Positions 51,676 through 60,385 of a DNA stretch of 64,000 nt are shown piece after piece (the stretch's first letter is position 1; every line of letters starts with the position of its first letter). The stretch spans positions 698,290 through 762,289 of the forward strand of contig NZ_HE998567.1 of NCBI RefSeq assembly GCF_000327285.1. Direction: 5' to 3'. Below the pieces are notes generated by a model. It was not told the DNA's origin and searched no databases. It worked only from the letters and a program-made list of their open reading frames with translations. This DNA comes from Holdemania massiliensis AP2. GTDB taxonomy: Bacteria > Bacillota_I > Bacilli_A > Erysipelotrichales > Erysipelotrichaceae. Position numbers and translations under genes: made by a program.

Positions 51676-51975
51676 TCATTTCATCACTGCATCCTGAATA
51701 GCCCTTGCCAGTCCCTCATCGAGAATCGCCGCAGCGATCCTGCGGGGCTGGCCGAGTGCGGCTGACAGTTCTTCAGCCGTCCCTTCAACTATCCATTCCA
51801 CGCCGTAGAAACGGCATTTATCCTGAATCTTCTTCTGCGCGTTGCTGCCGCAGTCGCTGCAGAGAAGAACCAGCTTCGCTTTGTTTTGGCGGACTGCTGC
51901 CAATACGCTGTCGCCGGTGACGACTTTGCGTGCCCGACAGGCGATTCCCAGCAATCCTAAAACCTTGTTATTCAC
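51676..51975 (-). CDS. ylxQ: YlxQ-like L7Ae-family RNA-binding protein
   Basis: A 99-residue L7Ae/L30e-fold protein, probably RNA-binding: [37 protein letters not shown]. The start is GTG 51975, overlapping the ylxR stop, with GAGG six bases upstream. It keeps the typical place between ylxR and infB. Confidence 0.88.
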   Translation of the reverse strand: MNNKVLGLLGIACRARKVVTGDSVLAAVRQNKAKLVLLCSDCGSNAQKKIQDKCRFYGVEWIVEGTAEELSAALGQPRRIAAAILDEGLARAIQDAVMK

Positions 51976-52225
51976 CGAGAACCTCACGGATTCGGGCATA
52001 CACTTCTTCCGGGATCTCGCATTCCAGAGCGCGTTTTAGACTTTGACGCTTGATCGCCAGCTCCAGCGCTGCCGCATCTCTTTTCAGATAGGCGCCGCGC
52101 CCGTTCAGCTTCCCGGTCAAATCTACTTCCACCGTGCCCTGCGGGGTTTTCACAATCCGCAGCAGTTCCTTTTTCGGACACTGTTCCTGCGTTGCAACGC
52201 ATTTGCGCATCGGTATTTTCTTCAT
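51968..52225 (-). CDS. ylxR: YlxR family protein
   Basis: An 85-residue protein with the YlxR fold: PMRKCVATQEQCPKKELLRIVKTP near residues 5-28 and the hallmark NGRGAYLKRD near 41-50, the likely RNA-binding surface. YlxR proteins modulate RNase P or transcription in other bacteria. It follows nusA by 24 bases. Confidence 0.93.
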   Translation of the reverse strand: MKKIPMRKCVATQEQCPKKELLRIVKTPQGTVEVDLTGKLNGRGAYLKRDAAALELAIKRQSLKRALECEIPEEVYARIREVLGE

Positions 52226-52249
52226 CGTACTCCCTCCCGTTCCAACGGT

Positions 52250-53959
52250 TTATTTCTCTTCGTCGTAGTATTCGTCGAATTCATCGAAATCAATATCGTC
52301 TTCAATCCAGCTGTTCTGCGCTTCCAGTTCTTCCTGACGGCGAATTTCTTCCAGCTCTTCCTCCGAATAGACTGGCTTGAATTCGTAATCCTTATCCTTC
52401 TTCAGATCTTTTAAACGCAGCTTGCGGTCATCCTCACGCACATTTCGGCGCCGGCGCAGCGGGGCTTTTTCTTCCGTATGGGAAGTGGCAGACTGTGTCG
52501 GATCGGCCAACCGTTCAAAGCGGGATACATATTCGCGGCGTTCGCGAACTTCGCGCTTGATGCGGACAGGTTCTTCTTTCTTTGGCTGTTCTGCCTGCGG
52601 CTTGACTTCCTCGGCCTTGACCTCCGGCTCGTTCACAGGCTCGTCAATCGTTTCCGCTTCAATCTCAGCTTCTTCAATCACCGTTTCCGGTTCAGCTTCG
52701 ACTTCCACTTCCGGCTCAGCTTCAGCCTGTTGAAGCTCTGCGACCGTTTCTTCCACTTCTTCAATGGCTTCAGAAGCTTCTGGAGTTTCAATTTCAGCTT
52801 CGGCTTCCGCTTCCTCACTAACAACTTCGATTTCTTCCAGCTGCTTTGCCATCCGCTGTTCAGCCAGTCGCTTCTGTTCCTCAGCCGCAAACTGCAGCAT
52901 CATCGTCTTCCAGTCGATGCCCTGTTCTTCAATCTCACCAGCGGTCTTGATATCAATCCGCATGCCGGTCAGCTTCACCGCCAAGCGAGCGTTTTTGCCC
53001 TTCTTGCCGATCGCCAGGGACAATTGGTTGTCTTCAACGATGACTAACAGAGAACGCTTATCCTCGGTTGGCAGCACTGCCAGAATCTGAGCCGGAGCCA
53101 ATGCGTTTTTAATCAGCTCGCTGATGTTGTCGCTCCACTCAAAGATATCAATCTTTTCACCCTTCAGCTCATCAATGACAACCTGAACCCGGTTTCCGCG
53201 CGGGCCGATGCAGGCGCCGATCGCGTCAACGTCCGGATTGTTGGACCAGACAGCCATTTTGGTCCGTTCGCCGGCTTCTCGGGCAATCGCCTTGATCTCG
53301 ACGACACCCTGATAAATTTCTGGGACTTCCTTTTCAAACAGGCGCTTGACCAGCTTGGCGTCCGAACGCGAAACCAGCACCTGGGCGCCCTTGGTATCCT
53401 TGTTGCATTCAGTGATGACGACGCGGATGCTCTGACCTTCAATGTAGCGTTCGCCCGGAATCTGAGCTGCCCGCGGCATCAGCGCCATCGTTTTGCCTAA
53501 GTTGACAACGACAAACTTTTCTTCCACGGATTCGATCATGCCGGTGACCATCTCATCCAGCTGATCGATGTATTCATCATAAACCGCCTGTTTTTCCGCT
53601 TCACGGATCTTCTGCTTCATCACATTCTTCGCCAGCAAGGCCGCGGCACGGCCAATCTGGCTGATATCGACCTCACGATCGACTAAATCGCCCAGCTGAT
53701 ATCCCTTGTCCTTGACCTCTGCCAAAGCGACTTCCAGTTCTTCATCTTCAACTTCGTCAACGACAGTATATTGCTGATAGACGTGGATCTGTCCATTGCC
53801 TTCATTGATGTCGACCCGAACCAAGACGTCGGGAATGTCGATGTGTTTGCGATAGGCTTTGGCTAAAGCCTCCTGCAGCGCAGCGATGACGATTTCCTTG
53901 GTGATCTTGCGGTCATCCTCGATCGTCTGCATCGCCTTCAAAAATTCTTTGAAATTCAT
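52250..53959 (-). CDS. nusA: Transcription factor NusA with long acidic C-terminal tail
   Basis: A 569-residue transcription elongation/termination factor. The N-terminal RNA polymerase-binding domain (1-125), S1 domain near 135-200, KH1 with GACIGPRGNRVQ near 245-256 and KH2 with LAIGKKGKNARLA near 310-322 are normal. Firmicute NusA usually ends near residue 370; here about 195 more residues follow. This tail is very rich in E (repeated EAE/EVE stretches), then basic (RRRRN), then acidic again (DDIDFDEFDEYY). It is probably disordered. The first gene before it is rimP. Confidence 0.94.
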   Translation of the reverse strand: MNFKEFLKAMQTIEDDRKITKEIVIAALQEALAKAYRKHIDIPDVLVRVDINEGNGQIHVYQQYTVVDEVEDEELEVALAEVKDKGYQLGDLVDREVDISQIGRAAALLAKNVMKQKIREAEKQAVYDEYIDQLDEMVTGMIESVEEKFVVVNLGKTMALMPRAAQIPGERYIEGQSIRVVITECNKDTKGAQVLVSRSDAKLVKRLFEKEVPEIYQGVVEIKAIAREAGERTKMAVWSNNPDVDAIGACIGPRGNRVQVVIDELKGEKIDIFEWSDNISELIKNALAPAQILAVLPTEDKRSLLVIVEDNQLSLAIGKKGKNARLAVKLTGMRIDIKTAGEIEEQGIDWKTMMLQFAAEEQKRLAEQRMAKQLEEIEVVSEEAEAEAEIETPEASEAIEEVEETVAELQQAEAEPEVEVEAEPETVIEEAEIEAETIDEPVNEPEVKAEEVKPQAEQPKKEEPVRIKREVRERREYVSRFERLADPTQSATSHTEEKAPLRRRRNVREDDRKLRLKDLKKDKDYEFKPVYSEEELEEIRRQEELEAQNSWIEDDIDFDEFDEYYDEEK

Positions 53960-53980
53960 TGCGATTTCTCCTCCAAGTCC

Positions 53981-54451
53981 TTACAGTTTTACAGCCAGGC
54001 GGATCTTTTCAATTTGATCCAGTTCCACCTGAGCCTTGCGGGTTACGGCTTTATCGCGATAGCTAAGGGTCAGGGTGGTTTCATTCATTTCCAGCAGATC
54101 GCCGGTGATCTCCATCATCGACTTCACCGGACTTTTTAACCGGACAAAGACATGCTTGCCCAGAGCGCCGCGGATTTCTTCCTCATTGCGCAGTTCACGC
54201 TCGGCTCCCGGTGAGCATACCTCCAGGAAGTATTCAAAGCTGATCCAATCGTCATGGGCATCCAAAGCTTCAGAAATCTTCTCTGAGACTAAAGCGCAGG
54301 TATCAATGTCCATAGATCCGTCAGCTCTCATCACTGCGATCTGAAGAATCCGGGATTTTTTCTCATTCACCCATTTCAGATCGTAAAGCTGAATGCCAAG
54401 GGAGTCCAGGACAGGCAGAATCAACGTCTTGATGTTTTCCAACTGTTCCAT
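53981..54451 (-). CDS. rimP: Ribosome maturation factor RimP
   Basis: A 156-residue protein for 30S maturation: GIQLYDLKWVNEKKSRILQI near residues 19-38, MDIDTCALVSEKISEALD and EYFLEVCSPGAERELR near 74-89, then an Sm-like C-terminal domain. It is the first gene of the rimP-nusA-ylxR-ylxQ-infB-rbfA operon, behind a consensus promoter. Confidence 0.94.
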   Translation of the reverse strand: MEQLENIKTLILPVLDSLGIQLYDLKWVNEKKSRILQIAVMRADGSMDIDTCALVSEKISEALDAHDDWISFEYFLEVCSPGAERELRNEEEIRGALGKHVFVRLKSPVKSMMEITGDLLEMNETTLTLSYRDKAVTRKAQVELDQIEKIRLAVKL

Positions 54452-54476
54452 TTTTCTCTCCTTATAACACGAATGA

Positions 54477-54498
54477 AGGAGTGGCTTTCACCACTCCT
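54477..54498 (-). promoter_or_regulatory. Hairpin in the rimP leader
   Basis: AGGAGTGG, a 6-base loop, CCACTCCT: a perfect 8-bp stem between the promoter and the ribosome site, not followed by a T-run. It may be a regulatory or stabilising element. Confidence 0.55.
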
Positions 54499-54519
54499 GC
54501 TGTTTCTTTATGCATCTCA

Positions 54520-54548
54520 ACTATACACAAAAATGGTGTAAAAATCAA
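54520..54548 (-). promoter_or_regulatory. Promoter of the rimP-nusA-infB operon
   Basis: On the minus strand TTGATT (54543-54548), 17 bases and TATAGT (54520-54525). Confidence 0.82.
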
Positions 54549-54577
54549 GCCTTTTCGCAAATCGCCCGGTCTTTTTG

Positions 54578-54904
54578 TTATAGTTTGTGCTCATCATCGA
54601 CTTTCCGGCGAAATTTCAGCAGTCCTAAATACCGCAGAATCCATAAGCTCCAATGCAGCCGAGCGCCGACACAAAAGATGACCAAAAATACGATCACCAA
54701 GGTCTGTTCCGGCAAAAACAGTTTAAGGATCGTAAACACAAGGATGAACAGGATCAGCGCCAACACTGGAAACAGCTGCATCAGTGAAGCCGCAAACGGA
54801 TCCATTTCAATTCGGTAATGACAATGCGGGCAGTCAAATTCGCGGACTTCCGTGAGTTGGGAAGCCGATATTTCTTCATGACAGACAGGGCATTCAATTT
54901 TCAT
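54578..54904 (-). CDS. Zinc-ribbon membrane protein
   Basis: A 108-residue protein. An N-terminal zinc ribbon has CPVC (residues 5-8) and CPHC (25-28), followed by two membrane helices (LFPVLALILFILVFTILKLF, then VIVFLVIFCVGARL). The C-terminus is basic. I do not recognise the family. It stands alone between polC and the rimP operon, behind an extended -10 box (TGTTATAAT, 54944-54952). Confidence 0.75.
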   Translation of the reverse strand: MKIECPVCHEEISASQLTEVREFDCPHCHYRIEMDPFAASLMQLFPVLALILFILVFTILKLFLPEQTLVIVFLVIFCVGARLHWSLWILRYLGLLKFRRKVDDEHKL

Positions 54905-54956
54905 AGCAACCGCTTCCTTTTTTACAACAAACTTCCTAGTTCTATTATAACAGGAA

Positions 54957-54976
54957 AATCCGCCCGCAGGCGGATT
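54957..54976 (-). terminator. Intrinsic terminator of polC
   Basis: On the minus strand AATCCGCC, loop TGCG, GGCGGATT then TT. Confidence 0.75.
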
Positions 54977-55006
54977 ACTTCATCAATTCACGGGAAGCTC
55001 AAGAAG

Positions 55007-58000
55007 CTAAAACAAACTCAGCTGGTTTTCTTCCTGCATGCCTTCCAGCGTTCCCAAGACCTCCAGCTTCCGCATCAGCGTCTGGGAGAGCTGCGTGCGG
55101 TTGATCAGATCTTCTTTAGATAAGAACTCGCCCTGTTTGCGGGCTTCGACAATCGACTTGGCCACGTTGGCGCCCAATCCATCGACCGTTGTAAACGGCG
55201 GGATAATCGTTTTGAGATCCTCCGGCAGCACGCGGAATTCCGTCGCCAGCGATTTATCAATGTCAATATTGGAGAAACGATAACCGCGGGCGTACATTTC
55301 CAGACAGGCCTCAAACATCGAGTACAGATCTTCATCCTTCTTGGTTACCTGCCGCTTCGTTTCCGGATTCGCTTTCATCGCCTGAATCTCATCCATCCGC
55401 CGTTTAATGGCATCCATGCCTTTGATCATCGTTTCGATTTCATAGGCATCGCAGCGCAGCGTGAAGAAAGCCACATAGTACCAATAGGGATGATGTACCT
55501 TAAACCAGGCGATACGAATGGCCATCATAACATAGGCAACGGCATGCGCCTTCGGGAACAGATACTTGATCTTCAGGCAGCTGTCAATATACCACTGCGG
55601 CACATTGTTTTCCTTCATCATTTCAATCCATTCCGGTTTTAAGCCCTTGCCCTTACGGACGCTTTCCATGATGAAGAACGAATCTTTTTTCGGCATCCCT
55701 TTTTCAATCAGATACGTCATGATATCGTCACGGCAGCCGATAACGTCATGCAGCGTCAGTCCGCCGTCAATCAAATCCTTCGCGTTGTTCAGCCACACGT
55801 CAGTTCCATGCGACAGACCGGAAATTCTTAACAGCTCAGAGAAGGTGCTCGGTCGGGTCAGCTCCAGAATACCGCGCACGAATTTCGTACCGAATTCCGG
55901 CAGCCCGACTGCCCCGGTCTGTTCGCCATACACCCGCGGATCGGCTTTCAGCGCATCAACGGAATTGAAGATCGACATCGTTTCCGGATCATTCATTGGA
56001 ATCGTTGTCGGATCAATCCCGGAAATATTCTGCAGTAAGCGCATCGCGGTTGGATCGACATGGCCGAGGATATCAAATTTTAACACATTATCGTGAATAT
56101 CATGGAAATCGAAGTGTGTGGTCTTCCATTCTGAATCAGGGTTATTGGCCGGATACTGTACCGGGGTAAAATCATAGACGTCCATCGTGCTTGGAATGAC
56201 AATGATGCCGCCAGGATGCTGTCCGGTCGTCCGCTTCACCCCTTCGCAGCCGTTGGCTAGACGCAGCCGCTGGGCCTGCCGCATATTTTCCAAGCCCATT
56301 TCCTCAGCATAGCCGCTGACATAACCGAAAGCGGTTTTCTGAGCTACGGTGCCGATCGTACCGGCGCGGAAGACGTGATCCTCGCCGAAGACGGTCTTGG
56401 TAAAGGCATGCGCCTTATCCTGATATTCGCCTGAAAAGTTCAAGTCGATATCCGGGACTTTATCGCCTTCAAAGCCCAGGAAGGTTTCAAAGGCAATATC
56501 ATGGCCATTGACAATCATTTCTGCACCGCACTTCGGACATTTCTTAGCCGGCAGGTCAAAGCCGGACTTGACCGAGCCGTCGGTGATGAATTCTGAATGC
56601 TGGCAATCCGGACAGACATAGTGCGGAATCAGAGGATTGACCTCGGTAATTCCCGACATCGTCGCGACAAAGGAAGAACCGACTGATCCTCGCGAGCCGA
56701 CCAGATAGCCATCTTCATTGGACTTCTTGACCAGCAGATGTGAAATATAGTAAATAACCGCGAATCCATTGCCGATAATCGAATTCAGTTCACGTTCCAG
56801 GCGCTTTTCCACGATTTCCGGCAGAACTTCGCCATAGGTCTTATGCGCGTTTTCATAACAGATTGTTTTCAGTTTTTCTTCTGAGCCCTCGATGACTGGT
56901 GTATACAGCCGATCATGCACCGGCAGGACTTTCTCAACCTGATCCGCCAGCGCATTCGGGGCTTCCACAACCATTTCATACACCAGCTGACGATCCTGGA
57001 GCCAGTCGAACGCCTTGAGCATCTGGTTGGTCGTCAGAAAGTGCTGATCCGGCGAAATCGTGCGCATTCTTCGTTCCTTATCATAGATATACAGCGGATG
57101 GCGAACACCGCCGATCCCCTGCGTCTGAATGTAGATGTCACGCAGAATTTTTTCTTCCTGTTTGCAATAATGCACGTCGCCGGTCGCTACTACCGGCTTG
57201 TTCAGCTTCTTTGCGGTTCGGATGATCCGCATCAGCACCTGCTTCAGCCGTTCGGTATCCGGCAGTGAATGCGATTCCACCAACGGCCGGTAATTTTCCA
57301 GAGGCTGAATCTCGATGTAGTCATAGAAAGCAATCGCCGCTTCCAGATCCTGTTGATTCCGGTTGGCTGCCAGCTCAAACACCTCACCGTTATAGCAGGC
57401 AGAGCCGATCAGAAGATTTTCACGCAGATCCTGAATGCAGCACCGCAGAATCCGCGGTTCAGCCAGGAATTCTTCCCCGCTGCTTTTGGAATTGGCCTTG
57501 CCGAAGACCGCCAGATAATCGGTATTCGACAACGTGACCAGCTTGAACAGATCCTTAAGTCCGGCCTGGTTTTTGGCAATCACATTGACATGCCGCTTCA
57601 TAACCTTGACAAACGCCTTCTTATCCTGAAGATTCTGCAAATCCGCCACAGTTTTCGCGCCGCGGTCTTTGCATTCCTTGATCATCAGCATGAACACGCT
57701 GGACAAGACATCTGCATCATAGTCGGCACGGTGCGCGACTTCCTCATCATAGGTAATCCGGTAATGCCGGGCGATGTTGCCTAACCGATAGCTGCGCCGG
57801 TCCGAATGCAGCGCGCGTGCCAGATCCAGCGTATCGACAACAGGATTGGTCAACGGCGCCATGCCGATCCGTTTGAGTTCTTCATTGAGGAAATTGTAGT
57901 CAAAAGTCGCGTTATGCGCAACCAGCACTTTGTCGCCGATAAAATCGACCAGCTCCTGCGCCACTTCAGCAAACGATTTCGCGTTGGCTACGTCTTCATT

Positions 58001-59362
58001 GGTAATGTTGGTCTTTTCTGAGATAAAGGCATTGATCGGCACCGGCGGTTTGACGAACAGCTGTTTGGTTTCTTTAATCTCACCGCGTTCGATGACGACC
58101 GCACCGAATTCAATAATGTGATCAAAACTGCAGGACAGGCCTGTGGTTTCCAAGTCATAGACGACATACGCCGTATCGCTCAGCGAATCTGCGCGGGGAT
58201 TGCGGACGATTGTCAAAAACTCGTCAACCATGTTCATCTCAACGCCGTAAAGAATTTTAAATTCGCGTTCTTTATCACCTTTTAAGAGCTTTGCCGCGCA
58301 GCTCTGCGCTTTTGGGAAAGCCTGACAGGCCATATGATCCGTGATCGCAATCGCGCGATGTCCCCACTTAAACGCCTGCGTAACTAGTTCTTCAACTTCG
58401 CAGACGCCGTCCATTTCTGATTTGTTGGTATGGCAATGCAGCTCTACCCGCTTCACCTCAGCGGTATCCTGTTCTGCTTCCTTCTTCTCCATTTTGACGA
58501 TATCATCAGGAAAGAAGACCAGCTCCTTGGAAAAAGAATCGTAGCGGACCGATCCATAGACCCGGACAAGGTCCCCGACGCTTACTTCGTTGAGTTTCTC
58601 CTTGGGACAGCGGGCGCTCTCGAACCGCTTGCAGGTAATCGCATCATCATTATCCTTAACATACAGCGTCTGAATCTCATTGCCGGTTTTCTTGATCGTA
58701 ATCGAATCCTTTTCAAAGATCGTTCCGACAAACTGAACATTTTGAATTTCATCCGTCATTTCTTTTAAGGTCAGCACCGGATAATCTTCCATTTTGGTGC
58801 GGCGCGAACGGTATTTGGGCTTATCCTGCGAAACCGAAGGATTCGACTGCGGCTTCGGTGCTTCTTTCGGCATTTTGACCTCAATTTGCGTAAAGCTGGC
58901 AGTACGGCAGGAAAACTCAAAATCATAGGTGATGCCGACGTTCTGCATAAAGTGATCGAGTTCTTCCCGACAGGACTGAGCCTGCTGCTTCAGCGCTTCA
59001 TCGGTAAACAGGCAATCCACGATCCGATCCTTCACCGTTGGAATCGCATCCTTCAGAACATGTCCATAGCGGGAATGCTCGCTGTAAAACTTACAGTATT
59101 TCAGCATTTCACCAGAATCCAGATCGCAGACATCCGCGCTGATCCGCAGCTCAACCGGGCAGCCGATCAACTGAACCAGTCCATGATTAAAACACAGCAG
59201 CTGTTTCAGCGGCAGCGTCTTCGGCAGCTGCATGTCCAACACGACTTTCTTTTTCGCCGTAATAAATTTACAATGTGTTATTCTTCCCTGTTCAAAATAA
59301 GTATTGTCCAAGCCTTCAATTCGGGCTTTGCTTAGCGTTTCTTTTAATTCAATTGTTCCCAT
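55007..59362 (-). CDS. polC: DNA polymerase III alpha subunit, PolC type
   Basis: A 1451-residue replicative polymerase of Gram-positive bacteria. The N-terminal domain and OB fold take up about residues 1-300. The PHP domain starts near 305 (VELHCHTNKSEMDG) and is interrupted by the 3'-5' exonuclease (YDLETTG near 402-408), as in all PolC. The catalytic palm contains PDIDLNFSGEYQ near 967-978 and the fingers a zinc-ribbon segment (CPDCQ, CPKCG). Length is typical. It lies alone between two terminators and is a marker for Firmicutes. Confidence 0.97.
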   Translation of the reverse strand: MGTIELKETLSKARIEGLDNTYFEQGRITHCKFITAKKKVVLDMQLPKTLPLKQLLCFNHGLVQLIGCPVELRISADVCDLDSGEMLKYCKFYSEHSRYGHVLKDAIPTVKDRIVDCLFTDEALKQQAQSCREELDHFMQNVGITYDFEFSCRTASFTQIEVKMPKEAPKPQSNPSVSQDKPKYRSRRTKMEDYPVLTLKEMTDEIQNVQFVGTIFEKDSITIKKTGNEIQTLYVKDNDDAITCKRFESARCPKEKLNEVSVGDLVRVYGSVRYDSFSKELVFFPDDIVKMEKKEAEQDTAEVKRVELHCHTNKSEMDGVCEVEELVTQAFKWGHRAIAITDHMACQAFPKAQSCAAKLLKGDKEREFKILYGVEMNMVDEFLTIVRNPRADSLSDTAYVVYDLETTGLSCSFDHIIEFGAVVIERGEIKETKQLFVKPPVPINAFISEKTNITNEDVANAKSFAEVAQELVDFIGDKVLVAHNATFDYNFLNEELKRIGMAPLTNPVVDTLDLARALHSDRRSYRLGNIARHYRITYDEEVAHRADYDADVLSSVFMLMIKECKDRGAKTVADLQNLQDKKAFVKVMKRHVNVIAKNQAGLKDLFKLVTLSNTDYLAVFGKANSKSSGEEFLAEPRILRCCIQDLRENLLIGSACYNGEVFELAANRNQQDLEAAIAFYDYIEIQPLENYRPLVESHSLPDTERLKQVLMRIIRTAKKLNKPVVATGDVHYCKQEEKILRDIYIQTQGIGGVRHPLYIYDKERRMRTISPDQHFLTTNQMLKAFDWLQDRQLVYEMVVEAPNALADQVEKVLPVHDRLYTPVIEGSEEKLKTICYENAHKTYGEVLPEIVEKRLERELNSIIGNGFAVIYYISHLLVKKSNEDGYLVGSRGSVGSSFVATMSGITEVNPLIPHYVCPDCQHSEFITDGSVKSGFDLPAKKCPKCGAEMIVNGHDIAFETFLGFEGDKVPDIDLNFSGEYQDKAHAFTKTVFGEDHVFRAGTIGTVAQKTAFGYVSGYAEEMGLENMRQAQRLRLANGCEGVKRTTGQHPGGIIVIPSTMDVYDFTPVQYPANNPDSEWKTTHFDFHDIHDNVLKFDILGHVDPTAMRLLQNISGIDPTTIPMNDPETMSIFNSVDALKADPRVYGEQTGAVGLPEFGTKFVRGILELTRPSTFSELLRISGLSHGTDVWLNNAKDLIDGGLTLHDVIGCRDDIMTYLIEKGMPKKDSFFIMESVRKGKGLKPEWIEMMKENNVPQWYIDSCLKIKYLFPKAHAVAYVMMAIRIAWFKVHHPYWYYVAFFTLRCDAYEIETMIKGMDAIKRRMDEIQAMKANPETKRQVTKKDEDLYSMFEACLEMYARGYRFSNIDIDKSLATEFRVLPEDLKTIIPPFTTVDGLGANVAKSIVEARKQGEFLSKEDLINRTQLSQTLMRKLEVLGTLEGMQEENQLSLF

Positions 59363-59595
59363 CAGCGCATCTCCATCCTGTTCCTGGGTATCATTCTAAC
59401 ATTTTTCACCCTGAAATAGAATTGAAAATATCTTTCATCCTTGTCACACGAAATGAAAATCTGTTTCGTTCATCGTCACATGCTTTCGTGCATAAGCAGC
59501 TTAATGATAATGAATTTCTTTTTCTTTTTCTTAATCCTCTTTTGATCCAAAGAAAAAGGGCGGAATAACCGCCCCTTCGACGAGAAGATGAAAAT
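59363..59595. other. Intergenic region upstream of polC
   Basis: About 230 bases with no gene. The only clear element is the terminator at 59552-59577. No promoter for polC fits the consensus well. Confidence 0.5.
59552..59577 (-). terminator. Intrinsic terminator of the Q/N-rich repeat gene
   Basis: On the minus strand AGGGGCGG, loop TTATT, CCGCCCTT then TTTCTTT. Confidence 0.85.
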
Positions 59596-60252
59596 TTATT
59601 TGTTGTTCTGACGGCTGCTGTTCTGGCTGTTCTGACGATCAGACTGGTGCTGACGGTCAGACTGATGCTGACGATCGCTGTTGTTCTGCTGGAATTGGTT
59701 TTCCTGCGAGAATTCAGAGCGGTACTGGTTGTTCTGACGGCTGTTGCTCTGATTGTTTTCACGATCGGACTGGTGCTGACGGTCAGACTGGTGCTGACGA
59801 TCGCTACTGTTCTGCTGGAACTGGTTTTCCTGCGAGAATTCAGAACGATACTGGTTGTTCTGACGGCTGTTGTTCTGGTTGTTTTCGCGATCAGACTGAC
59901 GCTGACGATCGTTGCTGTTCTGCTGGAATTGGTTTTCCTGCGAGAATTCAGAACGATACTGGCTGTTCTGACGGCTGTTGTTCTGGTTGTTCTGACGATC
60001 AGACTGATGCTGACGGTCGTTGTTGTTCTGACTGTACTGGTTGTTCTGATTGTTCATGATTTCCATCTCCTGTCCAAATTCGGTGGCATGCTTGCAATTT
60101 TCTTTCTGCTTCACATGTTGAAGATACTCGCTCTTGCGTTCGACCAGAGCTTCCTGGTAATCAGCGCCTAACTCATAGGCCAGCTCATACTTGTAATCAT
60201 TCTGACTTTTTCGGGAAGGACACTGATAATCCCGCTTACGATAATCCATCAT
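59596..60252 (-). CDS. Q/N/S/R-rich tandem-repeat protein with a short conserved-looking N-terminus
   Basis: A 218-residue protein starting MMDYRKRDYQ at ATG 60252, with GAGGTG six bases upstream. The first 65 residues have ordinary composition and contain KYELAYELGAD, which faintly resembles the KYE-x-A-x-E-[LF]-G motif of alpha/beta small acid-soluble spore proteins. From residue 67 on it consists almost only of N, Q, S, R, D, E, H in tandem repeats of 36 and 42 residues. There is no signal peptide or membrane segment. It is transcribed alone, behind a possible forespore promoter. I do not recognise it; a spore protein or a phase-separating protein are the two leading ideas. Confidence 0.7.
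   Translation of the reverse strand: MMDYRKRDYQCPSRKSQNDYKYELAYELGADYQEALVERKSEYLQHVKQKENCKHATEFGQEMEIMNNQNNQYSQNNNDRQHQSDRQNNQNNSRQNSQYRSEFSQENQFQQNSNDRQRQSDRENNQNNSRQNNQYRSEFSQENQFQQNSSDRQHQSDRQHQSDRENNQSNSRQNNQYRSEFSQENQFQQNNSDRQHQSDRQHQSDRQNSQNSSRQNNK
59602..60052 (-). repeat. In-frame tandem repeats inside the Q/N-rich gene
   Basis: The segment TTCTGCTGGAA (plus strand) recurs at 59684, 59810 and 59918, that is at steps of 126 and 108 bases (42 and 36 codons). The longer step has an internal 18-base duplication of the RQHQSD codons. All changes are multiples of three, so the frame is kept. Copy number probably varies among strains. Confidence 0.9.
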
Positions 60253-60269
60253 TTTTCTCACCTCACTAA

Positions 60270-60300
60270 CAGTATGGCTGAATTGATCTTTCAGCATTCA
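60270..60300 (-). promoter_or_regulatory. Candidate sigma-G/sigma-F-type promoter of the repeat gene
   Basis: On the minus strand TGAATG (60295-60300), 18 bases and CATACTG (60270-60276), close to the forespore consensus TGaATA and CATnnTA. The leader would be short (about 10 bases), which lowers confidence. Confidence 0.4.
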
Positions 60301-60332
60301 AAGAAATAAATTTTACCCTTTGGGAAGAAATG

Positions 60333-60367
60333 GAAAAAACCGGGATTCTTTTTCAGATTCCCGGTTT
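60333..60367 (-). terminator. Intrinsic terminator of the ezrA-iscS-thiI operon
   Basis: On the minus strand AAACCGGGA, a 13-base loop, TCCCGGTTT and TTT. Confidence 0.85.
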
Positions 60368-60385
60368 GATTGCAGCTTCGGTTCT

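Noticed and set aside
52478-53047. Open frame opposite nusA rich in F and L
   Set aside because: It mirrors the acidic E-rich tail of NusA and has no initiation signals.
59596-60052. CRISPR array
   Set aside because: The repeats are coding, in frame, longer than CRISPR repeats and have no unique spacers.
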